Source: Pisolithus tinctorius (taxonomy: Eukaryota > Basidiomycota > Agaricomycetes > Boletales > Pisolithaceae). From it: DNA of 64,000 nucleotides. The stretch lies in the NCBI GenBank assembly GCA_024663395.1, contig JANFAH010000031.1:434001-498000 (forward strand), read 5' to 3'. Shown here one piece after another: positions 53,443 through 64,000 of the stretch (its first letter is position 1; each line of letters begins with the position of its first letter). A model generated the notes under the pieces. That model saw nothing but the letters and a program-made list of their open reading frames with translations. It ran no database searches and was not told where the DNA came from. The position numbers and the translations under genes were made by a program.

Positions 53443-54126
53443 TAGGCTTGCAGTGGTCAATGTGAAAGATCTTAATGGCATTGTGAATGATATGATACAA
53501 GTTGACACCCATGTAGTAGGGAGTAAGGCTGCCTGTGCAAGGGACAGTGGATGTCTGAAATGCATGATGATGCTGAATGAGGCAAGCATATTCTTCACCA
53601 AGCTTTGCTTGCAACTCCAGGGAGCTTTTGTCAATACCAATCTGCAGAACTCCAGCAAGGAAGCCACCCTCCTTGTCTGTAACATCAAAACAGTATTTGT
53701 GCTTGAACTCCCTGCAAAATGAGGTAATGTCCAATGGTGGAAGCTGAATGGTATACACTTTCCTTCCACACTCTGCTGCCCAACACAGATCATCATCTGC
53801 AAGACAAAGATATATAATGCTTTTGATCCTGTAGTGACCATCTGCTTGACATTGTTGTCCTCCTTCAGGTGCTCCTGCATATATCAACCAGAATGGTCAT
53901 GAGCCAGGATAAATTCACACTCAACCACACTTCTGAAGGATTCTAGGTTATTCATGCTGGGCCTGGCCTTCAAGTGGTCATGATATGCATCATCAATACC
54001 CTCCTGGATCCTCTGCTTCTTTTCTGCTATATATGCACTTAGTATCACTGTTAAATAGCACCATTTCTCACTTGCTGTGGTGCACTCAATTTTGATCACA
54101 TTAGTACAAACAATGAGCCTGGACAC
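53443..54126 (-). pseudogene. unidentified coding remnant downstream of the KDZ gene
   Basis: Two overlapping frames. 54126-53884 reads SRLIVCTNVIKIECTTASEKW...ECEFILAHDHSG and ends at TGA. 53884-53443 contains [17 protein letters not shown] and [20 protein letters not shown]. They may be parts of one gene broken by a stop or intron. Same strand as KDZ and starting only about 100 bp past its stop codon. Family not recognised. Its 3' side runs into the minisatellite. Confidence 0.4.
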
Positions 54127-54229
54127 ATTGTGAGGGGCAATGAAGGGATGTATGATCAGTCACAACATCACAAAGATAAAGCAGGGGTGATTCTCCATTT
54201 TATAGACATTCAATATATGTATACAAAGT

Positions 54230-57200
54230 CTAGTATCTCCGTCTTTTTAATGGCAATTTCACTGGTGAAGAGGGCAAATAACCATTTTCAATGTCCTGCA
54301 ACCATTCCTCATCCTCTGTGGATTGCTCCTCATCTGCTTCCCCCATGGAATATTCCTCTTCCAGTGCCATCTCTTCAATGGATAACAATAGGTTATCACC
54401 ACCTTCTGACATCAACCCCTCCCCATCAGAGTCATAGTCTTTTAATGATCCCTCTGTTTGATCCTCTGCTGCAGATATTACACTGGAATTGTTAGCAGCC
54501 ACAAGGCAACCTGCAATTTCCTCTGCTCTGGGTCCCCAAGGTCTAGATGGAATCCATGCATGTGGAATATGTCGAACCTTGGCCTCCCAATTGACATATA
54601 CTGCCACAAGGTTATCCCTCAGTGATTGCAGGTGATACTTGTAAGATTTGTCTAACTATTGTGAGATGGTGACAAGACAATGACATTTGAACTCACCTGC
54701 ATGTTCCAAGGTCACCTGGACACTCTGCCACTCCACAGAAAACCATTCCTGCAAGGCAGACCACTCTCTTGACAATCTTCTTTCTTCTTCATTACAACGA
54801 TCAACTTCTAGCATGAGCCTTATTCCTTTACGCACAGCTTCATCAGCAAGCCAAGATGGGGGATTAGCACAACCCTCTGCAAGTCCCACATCCTGCCAAA
54901 TATCACTGTCAACCTCCAGTTGAAAAATTCCCTTAGGAGGTATGGGGAAAGGGGAAATTGCACCAGGGGGTGCTTTCCCAAGTCGTATCATACCCATAAG
55001 CTCATCACAGAGGGTGTTGTAGCTAGTGACAAGTTTTGATATGGCAGGCTCTCGTCGTTTTATGGATGACTTCACATGTGACTGTAAATTATTTTCTACC
55101 ACAGATGTTATTGAAAATAGCAGGCAGAAAGAACACCCTCTACTTACCATTAATAGAATTCTTGGATGACTGTTCTAGCCGCTCAAATTCAAACTTGCAC
55201 TGACAAAGGCGCTCCCTGATTCGAACTTTCAGTGCCTGTGCATTAGTTTGGGTTTGGAGCCACTTGTTGTTCCTCAGGAGATAGAGGTCAGTTTGTGCTG
55301 AGACTCCTAATGCACTTTTTTTTTGTCTCAAAGCCTGAGTTGCCTTTGAGAGTGAAGCTTGTGCTGCGGTAAGTTGTAAATTGAAGTCAATGATGTCATT
55401 GACACAATCATTGTGAAGATCCATTTCCAGCTGATCCACATGGCTCTGGTGGTTCTGAACAGATTTTTCCAGGGCAAGTATAAGTGCCAACTGTTCAGCA
55501 CCCTTCTTCTTTGACTGCCCTATGTGTGTATGGTGAGCAACATGATGGCAAACATAGGAAAAAGACTAACGAGGTAGAGGCTGAGTCTGTGAGTGCACCT
55601 GTGCAGCCCACTCCTCTTGTAGAGTCTGCATGTCAACATGCAATGCATGGAGGGCCCCCAAAGCCATGGTTTTCTTGCTTTTGCAGAGGGACCACTTTTT
55701 GTTCAGCCACTGGCCAAGAGCAGTAAAAGACTTCTTGTCAAAGTGACGAATCTGATTATCAAGAACAAATAGCCTCTGATGGTACTAAGTAGGAAATTAA
55801 CATTGGAATCATATTACAGGAAAATGAATGCTTACACCAGACACTCAGAGGATAGGAATGAGCATCTTCAGAGAACTCCATAACCACTCACACCCCTCAC
55901 CATCTGACAAACCAAAACCCACACATTTACGTGGGTGATATACTATCTGACATGGCCACTGATGACCATAAGCATGGAAAACAGAGATGCCAAACTTCAA
56001 CCTGGAGAGTATCCCCTCATCAAGTAGCTTCCACTTGCGGCAACTACGTTCCAGTTGACAGCCAATGTCATATAAGAGGCCAACAGTTGCAGTGGTAGGC
56101 AGATGTTCAAAGAGATGTTTCAATAGCACCAAGGCATAGTGCTGCTTTTCTCCTGCAGATGTCATATTGACCAGCCAGAGAACATGATCATGGCGACAAA
56201 GCAAAGCCATCAGCCCTGTGTCTGCAAAAAAGCGGGTGCTTGCTTTCTCACGCTTTTCATCTGCTGCATGGAAAGAATCCCCACACCCATCCAGCACTGA
56301 GATGGGCACTCTCATCCCATCCTCAAAACTGTCCCCTTGTTTTTGATGTGAAGAATGATGGTGATCAGATGGAAGAGATCGCTGTTTCTCAATGAAAATT
56401 TCCATAGCCTTCACCTCTGATTCAGGAATGAATACAGTGTTGGTAGGATTGGAAGGGTCATGGCCAGCAGAGTCCTTATTTGTTCGCTTCTGGGTGAAAC
56501 ATGCATCCAAGCAGACAATGCAGGCAAGGCTTTTGGAGGTCAGAATTAGGTTGGCATCAATAAACTTGCCATTGACTCACTCATCCTGCTCAGCATTAGC
56601 TCTCTGTGGCACACCTCCTCCAAAACATAGTGGACAGCGAGCACATAGGTAGTCACTTGGTTGAGACCTAGTGTCTTGTTGAACAGAGGCTTGGGAGGAG
56701 TGAACCAGGCCAGTAATATGGTCCTCCATGTATATTGTTAACACAGTATACCAATGGTATGCATTGCTGAATCGTCGTCGAAGGTTATCCTGATGATTGC
56801 ATGGTAAGAATCCCTTATACTGCCATGAAGAGATAGATAGAAGTGTTTAACTAGTAGATATTGGTACTTCAATAGGACAATATATAAGGGGTGTGCATGG
56901 TATGGGAGCACATAAGGGGGACAGATAATATAATGATTATCCTATGAATACAACATACCTTGGACTGCAGCTTGTACCCTTGGGCATCTAGAAAACTTTC
57001 AAGTGCTTCACACCATGCAGTTGTGTTGGGGGTCAACCGCACAAAGAATTTCCTCACGAACTCCAACACTCGAAGATCAACTGCAAGAGTGGGAGAGATA
57101 GGGGAACACGCAAATAGACCATGTCCCATGAGGTGTATAGGAGCTGGGGTGCATGCACAATAGCTTATCTCAATTTCCTCCAAACCTGGTATGTGTGAGC

Positions 57201-58278
57201 ATGACATAAGCACAATGATGGGGTCACATACGGTCAAAGAAAAGACAGCAAACAGTGAGTGAATGCACCACACAAGTGGGACACCCACTTAGATGGTGAG
57301 CCGGGGGATCTACCACCACCTGAAGGCTTTGTGATGCTTAGAGGTACCACAGGTAGGGCTTCAGGAGCGCAGGGATAACATCTTGTGACCACCGTCGCCA
57401 TTGGTTTTGTTGCTTCTGCAAACTGCTCAGGCCCAAGGGAGAACTGACCTCCTCATTGAAATGAAGGCTATCCACAAGATCAAAAACATCAGACCCGCAA
57501 GGAGGCGAGCTGCGATGTTGATCTGGTACAGCATTGGCATCTTGTGCAAGGCGCTGGCGACCTGGAAGGACGAAGAGAGGTGGGGGTGCAGGGAGGTAGA
57601 GTCCTTTCGTACCATAGGGCCGGCGGTGACGAGCTAATGGACGTGGAACAAACAACGACTGAGGGTCCTAGCCAGATGTAAGTATGTGCAAGTTCTGCTA
57701 GAGGGAAAAGACGTACCAAATGACTAGGCATCACCTGAGTATCTGATGATGATGTCAGTGGAAGGGAGTTCGAGACTGCACTCTCCAGCTGGCTAGTTGA
57801 AGCCGACGTGTCGGGGGGACCCTGTAGGGATAAGCTGGTGCGAAGATTGGTTTTCAGAGTAAAATCCAAATACCGAAGGAATATGAAGGGATGCTTGATT
57901 ATTGGATGAGAGCAAGGGGGGGGGTGCAGTTATATTGGGCAGCCGACTAGTTGATGCCAGTACAACAGAGGGGCCCTGTGGGGAAGACAAACTGATCGGA
58001 AAAATATCTTGCAGACAAAATCCAACATACCAAGGGTGGAGGAAAGCGAAATGAAGCCTGATGATCAGACGAGGTCGAGGGGTGGGGTGCGACGCTGGGC
58101 ATCCGACTAGTTGAAGGAGATGCGATGGAGGAACTCTGCAGGAAGATAAGCCAACACAAATATAAGGAAGTTCACAACGATGAGAAAAACTTACAAGGTC
58201 AGAGCCATTATCCAATGCACGATGCTGGGAAGAGGAAGCACCACGATTCCTCCGAGGTTTCGGGCGGCAGACTCCCAT
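54230..58278 (-). pseudogene. KDZ transposase with CxC2-like region, 12 exons, two stops
   Basis: DDE-type transposase of the Kyakuja-Dileera-Zisupton group. Exons (5' to 3'): 58195-58278, 58031-58135, 57874-57975, 57717-57821, 57232-57667, 56959-57185, 56581-56789, 55836-56529, 55571-55784, 55148-55519, 54697-55095, 54230-54651. All introns are GT-AG, mostly 44-60 bp. The sum is 3369 bp, 1122 codons plus stop. Only two internal stops: TAA 57340-57338 and TGA 55847-55845 (LR-VSG expected, so CGA to TGA). Features: QWRRWSQDVIPALLKPYL, cysteine motifs CAC and CARCPLC, CLDACFTQKR, ADTGLMALLCRHDHVLW, VGLLYDIGCQLERSC, FHAYGHQWPC, DGEGCEWLW, and an acidic C-terminus. Exons 2-4 are repeats of one module. 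Mobilises its own element; only recently inactivated, or rescued by readthrough. Confidence 0.85.
57717..58135 (-). repeat. tandem exon-intron modules in the KDZ gene
   Basis: Exons of 105, 102 and 105 bp, all phase 0, spaced 160 and 154 bp apart. Each contains an STS(R/Q)(L/M) motif near residue 8-11 and an S/P-rich tail; introns between them are about 50 bp. Exon 5 begins at the same relative place. Tandem duplication of one exon plus intron explains this. Confidence 0.75.
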
Positions 58279-58670
58279 TCAGTAACTGAACACTGTGACA
58301 TGAAGTCAATAGTGTATATGCAGGACTCGAAGTCACTACTAAGTGACTGAGACCCGAAGTCACCAGACTCTGGGTCAGTACAATAGGAGAGTGGCTACAC
58401 AGCTGAAACGAAAATTTGACAGCGACGTAGGCCAAGACGAGCGCACGGTCGGGAACAAGGACATGATAAGTGACGACAAGAACAGAGAGAGCTGTCTGCT
58501 GGAGGCGAATGGCACGGACGGAGATGAATCAAGTTACTATCTGAAAAAAGTGAGCATACGAATCTGGGACGATTCGAATCAAGGTTCAGCCAAAAACGAT
58601 TTCATCGATTACGATTCAGCCCAAACATTGTATTACATAATTGCCAAGACTGCATGCAGAGAAATATATT
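58279..58670. other. intergenic region between the 652-aa gene and KDZ
   Basis: About 390 bp. Repeats of the type GAAGTCAC/GTGACT at 58300-58370 just upstream of the KDZ start; may be regulatory or subterminal repeats. No TATA box is obvious. Confidence 0.35.
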
Positions 58671-60777
58671 CTAAACGAACTGAAACATGCACGGGAGGGA
58701 TGGTTGTCGCCCGAGGAAGTCGAATGCAGTTTGCACATAAAATCCACACGTCAAAGAAAAAACAGCATACACCTCCTTATCGTCCTGATCTTTCATCTCG
58801 ACCGGGTATTGCAAACGGGCAGGCGCTCCTGGCCACGCAGACAACAAGTGACAGAACTTGTTGATGTACGGTAGTGCGGTCGGCACATCGGTAGCACACA
58901 GGCCTAACTCGCATGAGTCCTGCAGTAAAGACTCTGACCACATCACGAGACCGGACTCTCCAGGGAAGATGCTATAGAGGAGAGTCTGGCGGGTTAACCG
59001 CATTTCATCTGATGAAGTCCAGAGATTGGGGACGAGGGCCCGATCGAGCGCATAAAGCTCATAGCGGAAGTTGAGTTCATACAGTTCCCACAAAAGGGAC
59101 CGTATGAACCAGAGAGGGGGATTCGAGAGAGACGAAATTTTAACCTGCACAATGGATAAATACAGAGAGACAGGGCCAGTACAGATGTAATATTCACCTG
59201 CATTCCTCGCCATGTAATTTCCTCCGGTGCCCCTGCCAAACCCTGGGCCGAGTTAATGATACCTTCCCCCAAAATATCCCGTACAGCCGACTTCCTTAAT
59301 GCGGTCTGTGTCGAGGGGAGAGGGTCGGTGTCGATAGTATTCAAAAAGTCCCTCCACATCTGAGGGGAAGGGAACCTTGAGGGCGAGCACAGATCAACCT
59401 GACTAATCCAGAGTGCACGAGCAGACAGCCAATTGAAGAGGTAAATCTTCTTTCGCTCCGGTGTAGACACATTGACAAAAAGCGTCGGCTTCGGGAAGCG
59501 ATAGCCTGGGTCCACGAGACCAGATGAGACTCTCTGCAAATTCTTGTCAGCTTCTCTCCAAGCAGCCGCAAACACGCTATGGGGTTTCGGAATATCTGGC
59601 AGGTTAGGTTCCTCCCATTTTGACTCTCCACCTGCTGATGATGATGCTGCAGGGCGGTCAAAAACAAGGAAAGGGAGACCTGAGAATTACATACCTCGAG
59701 AAGGGCCTGCAGAGGCTCTGTCCCTCGCAGTTCTGGATTGTCTTGTAGCAGGCTGTCTCCCGCTACTAGAGGATGGGCGCGACGAGGAAGGATATGATAT
59801 GGGTAGGCGCTCAGGCGCATCAGCAAGGGTGCCTTCATAGCCACGGCGAGTATGGTATTGACGGAGGGTGTTGCTTGGACCTCGCCAGATGGAAGGGAAG
59901 GGCTTCGCCACACTGTTCTCCGTATACATAGACCTGACAATACCATCAGGGTATGTTAATCGTACCGAGCGTACAATGTTCATAGTCGGGGGAATATATT
60001 CTTTGCTACGAACGAGCCAGACGGGCACCCCTGCAAAATACAGAGCTTCACATACTTCGGTGGCCCTAACAAAGCAACCCATCCATGTGGAGTTGGCTTG
60101 CAGAGGGCGTGACGGAGGGTTTAGGAGAAGCGGGTAGACATATTCAATATACTCAAGTAATGCGTAGATGTCAAGTATTTTACGCTGAAGCTGCGCAACG
60201 AACACGACGAGGTCTCGGAAAAGTAAGGGATGTTGTCGAAGACGCATAACCTCGTGTCGAGCCAAACGCATCAGAGTGCGCAGAGCATCTTGACCAACGG
60301 GTCGATCTCGAAGGGTGTGGTGGCGGCTGCGCAAACTTTGAAGTGCCTCTTCGAATGCTGCGACTTTCGCACTCTGAAGTGTGCCCACTGCGAACTGGGA
60401 GCCGGTTGGAACAACAAAGTCACTGGGAGTTGGATCGTACCACGCAATCTGGAGAGTGGGGATGGAGTGCTTTCGAGGGATGCAGATCGAATACTCGTAT
60501 TGTTTCTCGTGTGTCTGTGGCCATTGAAAGCAGTCAACTACCCCGAGACGACCGTCAGCACGGCAACAAAGTTCTTCCTCCTCAAAAATATATGGTTCTT
60601 CGACAAAATCCATGTTAGGCGATGTGATCACCCAGTTCTCCTTGCATGCAACCGCTCGCGCATCGAGCAAAGTAATTGTAGCTGCAGATGTAAGTTAGCC
60701 CAGAAAAAAAAAAAAAAGTAGGACATACCATCCTGGGGCCGAAGGTATGGTTTGAAAGAGACTGGGCCAGATGCCAT
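58671..60777 (-). CDS. 652-aa protein of an agaric family found near KDZ transposases, intact
   Basis: Four exons: 60729-60777, 59695-60681, 59198-59646, 58671-59144; introns of 47, 48 and 53 bp, all GT-AG. 1959 bp with no stop, 652 aa. Start ATG at 60777 (MASGPVSFKPYL). Recognisable blocks: ACKENWVI, QYEYSICIPRKHS..LQIAWYDPTPSDF, NSTWMGCF (about residue 210), GVPVWLVRS, GPSNTLRQYHTRRGYEGTL, then a serine-rich segment and SKWEEPNLPDIP; the last exon is hydrophobic and ends CMFQFV. I know this arrangement from uncharacterised agaric proteins next to KDZ genes; no enzymatic motif is visible to me. Same strand as KDZ, 392 bp upstream of its start. Intactness contrasts with every other repeat here. 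Confidence 0.75.
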
Positions 60778-60924
60778 AGAGGACGCTTGAGGGAATCTTC
60801 AAGGTCGAAGTAGAGCCAGCGAGGAGAAAGGGTCAAGAAATGAAATATAACCACAAAAGCACGCACCAATGCGAGTATGAAATGGGTCCTTGAGGCGTTG
60901 AACCACACTAACAATCGGGAATCC
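60778..60924 (-). promoter_or_regulatory. likely promoter region of the 652-aa gene
   Basis: 147 bp between the start codon and the inverted repeat at 60925. No clear TATA box; assignment rests on position only. Confidence 0.25.
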
Positions 60925-61484
60925 GCGACCTCAGTGACACAAAGTCAACAGAGTGCAGATTGAAGCAACACGAAGTTAGCTTCAGTATAGCGAGTGGCAC
61001 GAAGCCAACTCAGAGGGAAATCGGAGTGGTAGTGCGGAAATAGGACCTAAAAAACATAATTGTCAAAGCAAAGTTCAAGTAATAACAAATAAACAACACC
61101 TGAAACACTGTTGAACGAATGTTGAGGAGCGGCGGCAACGGCGGCAAGGACAACAAAGGAAGAACTCAATTGTTTGTCATTGTTGTGTGCATGGTCGCCA
61201 TTGGGAAAGTCGTTGCCACGTGGATGGAGAATTCCCAAGGGAAAATAACCTAAGTCACGGGATGCTGTCCACGCTGTCCGTGGCACTGTTCTCCGCCTCA
61301 TTGTCGTTCTCACCACTTTTCAGCGTCGTCTTTTGTCTCCGTCGACCTCCGAGGCCCTTCTGCTGTTCCCTCTACCGCCTTCCGCCATCCATCGATTTCG
61401 TTACAAAACCCCGTAGGTCTACCCACCGAGCTGGCTTCGTGCCGCTCAAACGTCTTGAAGTTGACTTCGTGTCACTGAGGTCGC
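60925..61484. repeat. 560-bp structure with terminal inverted repeats
   Basis: 60925-60949 (GCGACCTCAGTGACACAAAG and on) is the reverse complement of 61460-61484 with one mismatch. A second inverted block, GGCACGAAGCCAACTC near 60991, matches GAGCTGGCTTCGTGCC near 61428. The arms are therefore about 65-85 bp with an indel. Either a small inverted-repeat transposon or one terminus of the KDZ composite. No target duplication was resolved. Confidence 0.6.
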
Positions 61485-61564
61485 CACGTATTCATGTCTT
61501 TTTCTGTTCTTGTGAATTTCACTGATATGCCTGAGGTGTGCATGATCTTATCAAAGAGGGAGAA

Positions 61565-62325
61565 CCGTCCTAAAGCGGGGTGATGCCTACATTGATGCAG
61601 AAGAGATAAGTCCTTTTACCATTTCTACTCTCCTGAACATCTCGCTGATATTTTCCGGTTGGCTAGCATTTTTCTTGTCTTATCCGCTTCATCTCATATT
61701 ACAATGAGTGGTATGTGTTTACTCGTCCTGTCCGACGCGCCTCCTCTACATACATTATATAGTAGATCGTATCACTATAACAATGAGAAAGAGCCGTCCT
61801 AAAGCGGAGTGGTGCCTACATTGATGCAGAAGAGATAAGTCCTTTTACTATTTCTATTTTCCTGAACATCGCGCTGATATTTTCCGTTTGACTAGCTTTT
61901 ATCTCATCTTATCCGCTTCATCTCATATTACAATGAGTGGTGTGTGTTTACTCGTCCTGTCCGATGCGCCTCCTCTACATACTTTATATAGTAGATCGTA
62001 TCACTATTATCAAAAAGAGCGAGTCGTCCCTGTCCTGCGCGCCTCCTCTACATACTGTATGTAGTAGATTGTATCACTATATCAAAGAGAGAGAGCCGTC
62101 CTAAAGCGGAGTGGTGCCTACATTGATGCAGAAGAGGTAAGTCCTTTTACCATTTCTACTCTCCTGAACATCGCGCTGATATTTTCCGTTTGGCTAACAT
62201 TTATCTCATCTTATCCACTTCGTCTCATAATACAATGAGTGGTATGTGTTTACTTGTCCCGTCCAACGCGCCTCCCCTACATATTTTATATAGTAGATCG
62301 TATCATTATCCTTGTTCATCAGATC
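61565..62325. repeat. 230-bp tandem repeat, three full units and one partial
   Basis: Units begin CCGTCCTAAAGCGG at 61565, 61795 and 62096. The first spacing is 230 bp; the second is 301 bp because about 71 bp of an extra partial unit (the CGCGCCTCCTCTACATAC...TAGTAGAT part) is inserted. Each unit contains GAAGAG(G/A)TAAGTCC, a possible splice donor, and ATGAGTGGTATGTG. The units may be duplicated gene segments, but no long frame is seen. Confidence 0.85.
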
Positions 62326-63230
62326 TGGCCTATGAACTACCGTGCAATGCTGTTCACCACCAAGGCCAAAACTAACCTTCAATGTGACCGTTCCTCGAAC
62401 TACACTGGTAACAACACTTCGTCTCGCATCACAATCTGTGGTACGTGTTTCTCTCTGTCTCTGCATCGTTTCTTTTCAGCATACCTTCCTATCATAGATA
62501 TGTTTTACGATCTGTCTTCATCGGGTCTACTGATGTTGCTTACCGAACAGAGGGTCAAAAATATGCTTCCATGCTTCCATGCTTCCATTCCCTGAACTAG
62601 TTTGTTCGCTCGCATCAACATGTAATCATTTGGTCATCATTCCCTTGTGTAGCTGCGGTGCTGGTAGTACCCACATCTGGGTAAGTTAAGGTGCCAGCGG
62701 ATGCTCTGTGACTGTTATATATATATACATATATTACTTCCCTCCAGCTTGAAACACGCACTCTACCAGCTAACTTATCAGCCTGGAGTTTCTAACAAAG
62801 TGCGTCAGTTTTTCGTTTCTCATAATCTTGTTCATATGTTTTTTTTCAGTTATTAAATTTCGTTCCGTCGACCCTGTGTCATTGCCATTCGTTCATTCCA
62901 TTGACCCCGTGTCGTTTGACATTTTCCCTTGATGGCCGTAAGGTTTTACGAGTCAGCCAGGAAGAAGCCGGTGCCAGTTCAAAAGAGGTGCATACACCTT
63001 TTGGCCGAAAAACATAAATAGGCACTAACTTGCTTTCTTCCTCATCTCTTTTTCTACCCCCAGTCGTTCGTTGAATCACTGACCATGTCCACTCCTTTTT
63101 GCTCTTCATTTGATTTTATACTCTTGCTTGAATTCGAATCAGCAAGGAACCGGGTGACTATGTGTTTCCAGATAACTCCCCCACTGTGTGACTGCGTGTC
63201 TGCTGTGTGATTCTCGCTGTGCCTCCACGA
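62326..63230. other. 5' flank of the right-edge gene, no gene seen
   Basis: Contains TATATATATACATATATTA at about 62720. Mixed composition with normal CpG. Probably upstream region of the gene at 63231. Confidence 0.35.
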
Positions 63231-64000
63231 ATGTCGCCCTCTGATCCCTCTATGAAGATTGGCCCCCCCGTTGGGGTTCGCAGGTCGAAAAGAATCAAGG
63301 GTACTGCAACATCACCCGGTAAAATCCAACCCGGGCAAGGTGCGAAGAAGCGCCATTGCGCCATCAAACCCGGTACATACACATAATTTACCCTGTCTTC
63401 CATGCTCGTGCTCAACCTCCTTCCAGCAGCACCAACCGGAAACCACGATACTGGTCCTGAGGTTAGAGCTGCATTAGGTCCCTTTTTTTTTTTGGCTTTC
63501 TGACCCTCATTTTCAGCAGGCTGGATCTAGCGTAGCTCGACGTCCAACTCACAAGCCACGTCCACGGTGTCCCTCGCAAGGTTTAACAGAAAAGGAGCGC
63601 GAAGAAGAGTATCTCAATTCCTTTCGCTCGACGATGGTTCCACTGAAAGATGGTACAAAATTGGACCGCTGTACTGCCCTCGAGCAGCTCCGTGGAGGCA
63701 TGATCACTATGCAGGATATAGTCGACGAGGATGATCGTTCAGTGTCGCTGCTAGCTGTCCCCTCCAATACTCCTTCAGACAATGAGGATCATTGTAAACA
63801 ATGTAAGTTCGTATTCTCTTGCGACCATATTCCCTCTCAACATCACCACTAGCTGTCCCCCCCAGTACCACTTCAGATGCGCATCTGCGCCGTGGCCTCC
63901 AGAGCGTGTCCAATGATGAGGATGATCGTGAACAATGTAAGTTTGTATCTATACGCAACCATACCTCTTCTCAACATCACTACCAGCTGTCCCCCCTAAT
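63231..64000 (+). CDS. 5' part of a multi-exon gene with repeated exons, continues past the window
   Basis: Exons 63231-63372, 63427-63461, 63517-63802, 63853-63936 and 63987 onward; phases agree and no stop occurs. Protein starts MSPSDPSMKIGPPVGVRRSKRIKGT (basic, nuclear-signal-like), then a charged region LTEKEREEEYLNSF..VPLKDGTKLDR, CTALEQLRGGMITMQDIVDED. Exon 4 and the start of exon 5 repeat the same module (SVPPSTTSD...NDEDDREQ), and the 3' end of exon 3 (AVPSNTPSDNEDHCKQ) is an older copy. Donors all read AACAAT|GTAAGTT. Exon-intron period is 134 bp. Family unknown. Confidence 0.55.

Noticed and set aside
52004..53465. Reading frames of up to 449 codons on both strands at 52.0-53.5 kb
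   Set aside because: They are translations of the 21/22-bp minisatellite, which lacks stops in nearly all frames; the repeated GDSPCHV or GFSMPCW peptides follow the DNA unit.
56530..56580. TGA inside the KDZ gene after AEQDE
   Set aside because: It lies in a 51-bp GT-AG intron; splicing gives DLACIVCLDACFTQKR in frame.

Overview
The window looks like a repeat-rich stretch of a basidiomycete genome, most likely a mushroom-forming Agaricomycete. The signs are: Ty3/gypsy elements with chromodomain and CCHC tails, a CxC2-type KDZ (Kyakuja-Dileera-Zisupton) transposase gene with many introns of about 50 bp, a 652-residue KDZ-neighbour protein of a type I associate with agarics, a basidiomycete-style PIF1/Helitron helicase remnant, and pervasive CGA-to-TGA decay of old repeats. 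No rRNA, tRNA or core housekeeping gene was recognised. Nearly all coding signal to about 50 kb is mobile DNA; ordinary-looking intron-containing genes appear only from about 50 kb rightwards.

Layout. 1-1.8 kb: 3' end of a gypsy element (B, + strand). 1.85-6.17 kb: 3'-truncated gypsy A1 (- strand) with its 5' LTR. 6.3-14.2 kb: a decayed PIF1-like helicase (- strand) broken by a decayed Ty1/copia element (+) and by two palindromic Tc1-type elements (D1 inside the copia, E1 inside the helicase). 15-23 kb: two copies of a 1.8-1.9 kb LTR (H1, H2), each carrying a 160-codon frame, with a PIF/Harbinger pseudogene, a LINE tail and solo LTR K1 between them. 23-26.9 kb: gypsy G gag and protease, interrupted by palindromic element E2 and followed by a K-like LTR (K3). 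26.9-46.2 kb: a large nest on the - strand. Its host is gypsy C (gag at about 46 kb, integrase end at about 29.8 kb, H3 LTR at its 3' end). C is interrupted by a solo A-family LTR, palindromic element D2 and a full-length gypsy A2 with matching LTRs and 5-bp target duplications; H3 itself holds solo LTR K2. 46.2-49.7 kb: a second gypsy of C type (C', + strand) head-to-head with C. 50-50.9 kb: a two-exon gene with a Zn2Cys6-like cysteine cluster. 51.2-53.4 kb: two minisatellites (44-bp and 21/22-bp units). 53.4-58.3 kb: a 12-exon KDZ transposase gene with only two nonsense codons. 58.7-60.8 kb: an intact 4-exon gene for a 652-aa protein, upstream of KDZ on the same strand. 60.9-62.3 kb: an inverted repeat and 230-bp tandem repeats. 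63.2 kb to the right edge: the 5' part of a multi-exon gene with tandemly repeated exons.

How it fits together. The insertions are very clean. Removing each inserted element plus one target-site copy rejoins the interrupted reading frame of its host for D1 in copia, E1 in the helicase, E2 in gypsy G, and the solo LTR, D2 and A2 in gypsy C. This gives a relative age order. The most unusual items are the palindromic Tc1 derivatives, the conserved frame inside the H LTR, a 24-bp quasi-palindrome shared by gypsy C and H LTRs, and the KDZ plus 652-aa gene pair with tandemly duplicated exons.
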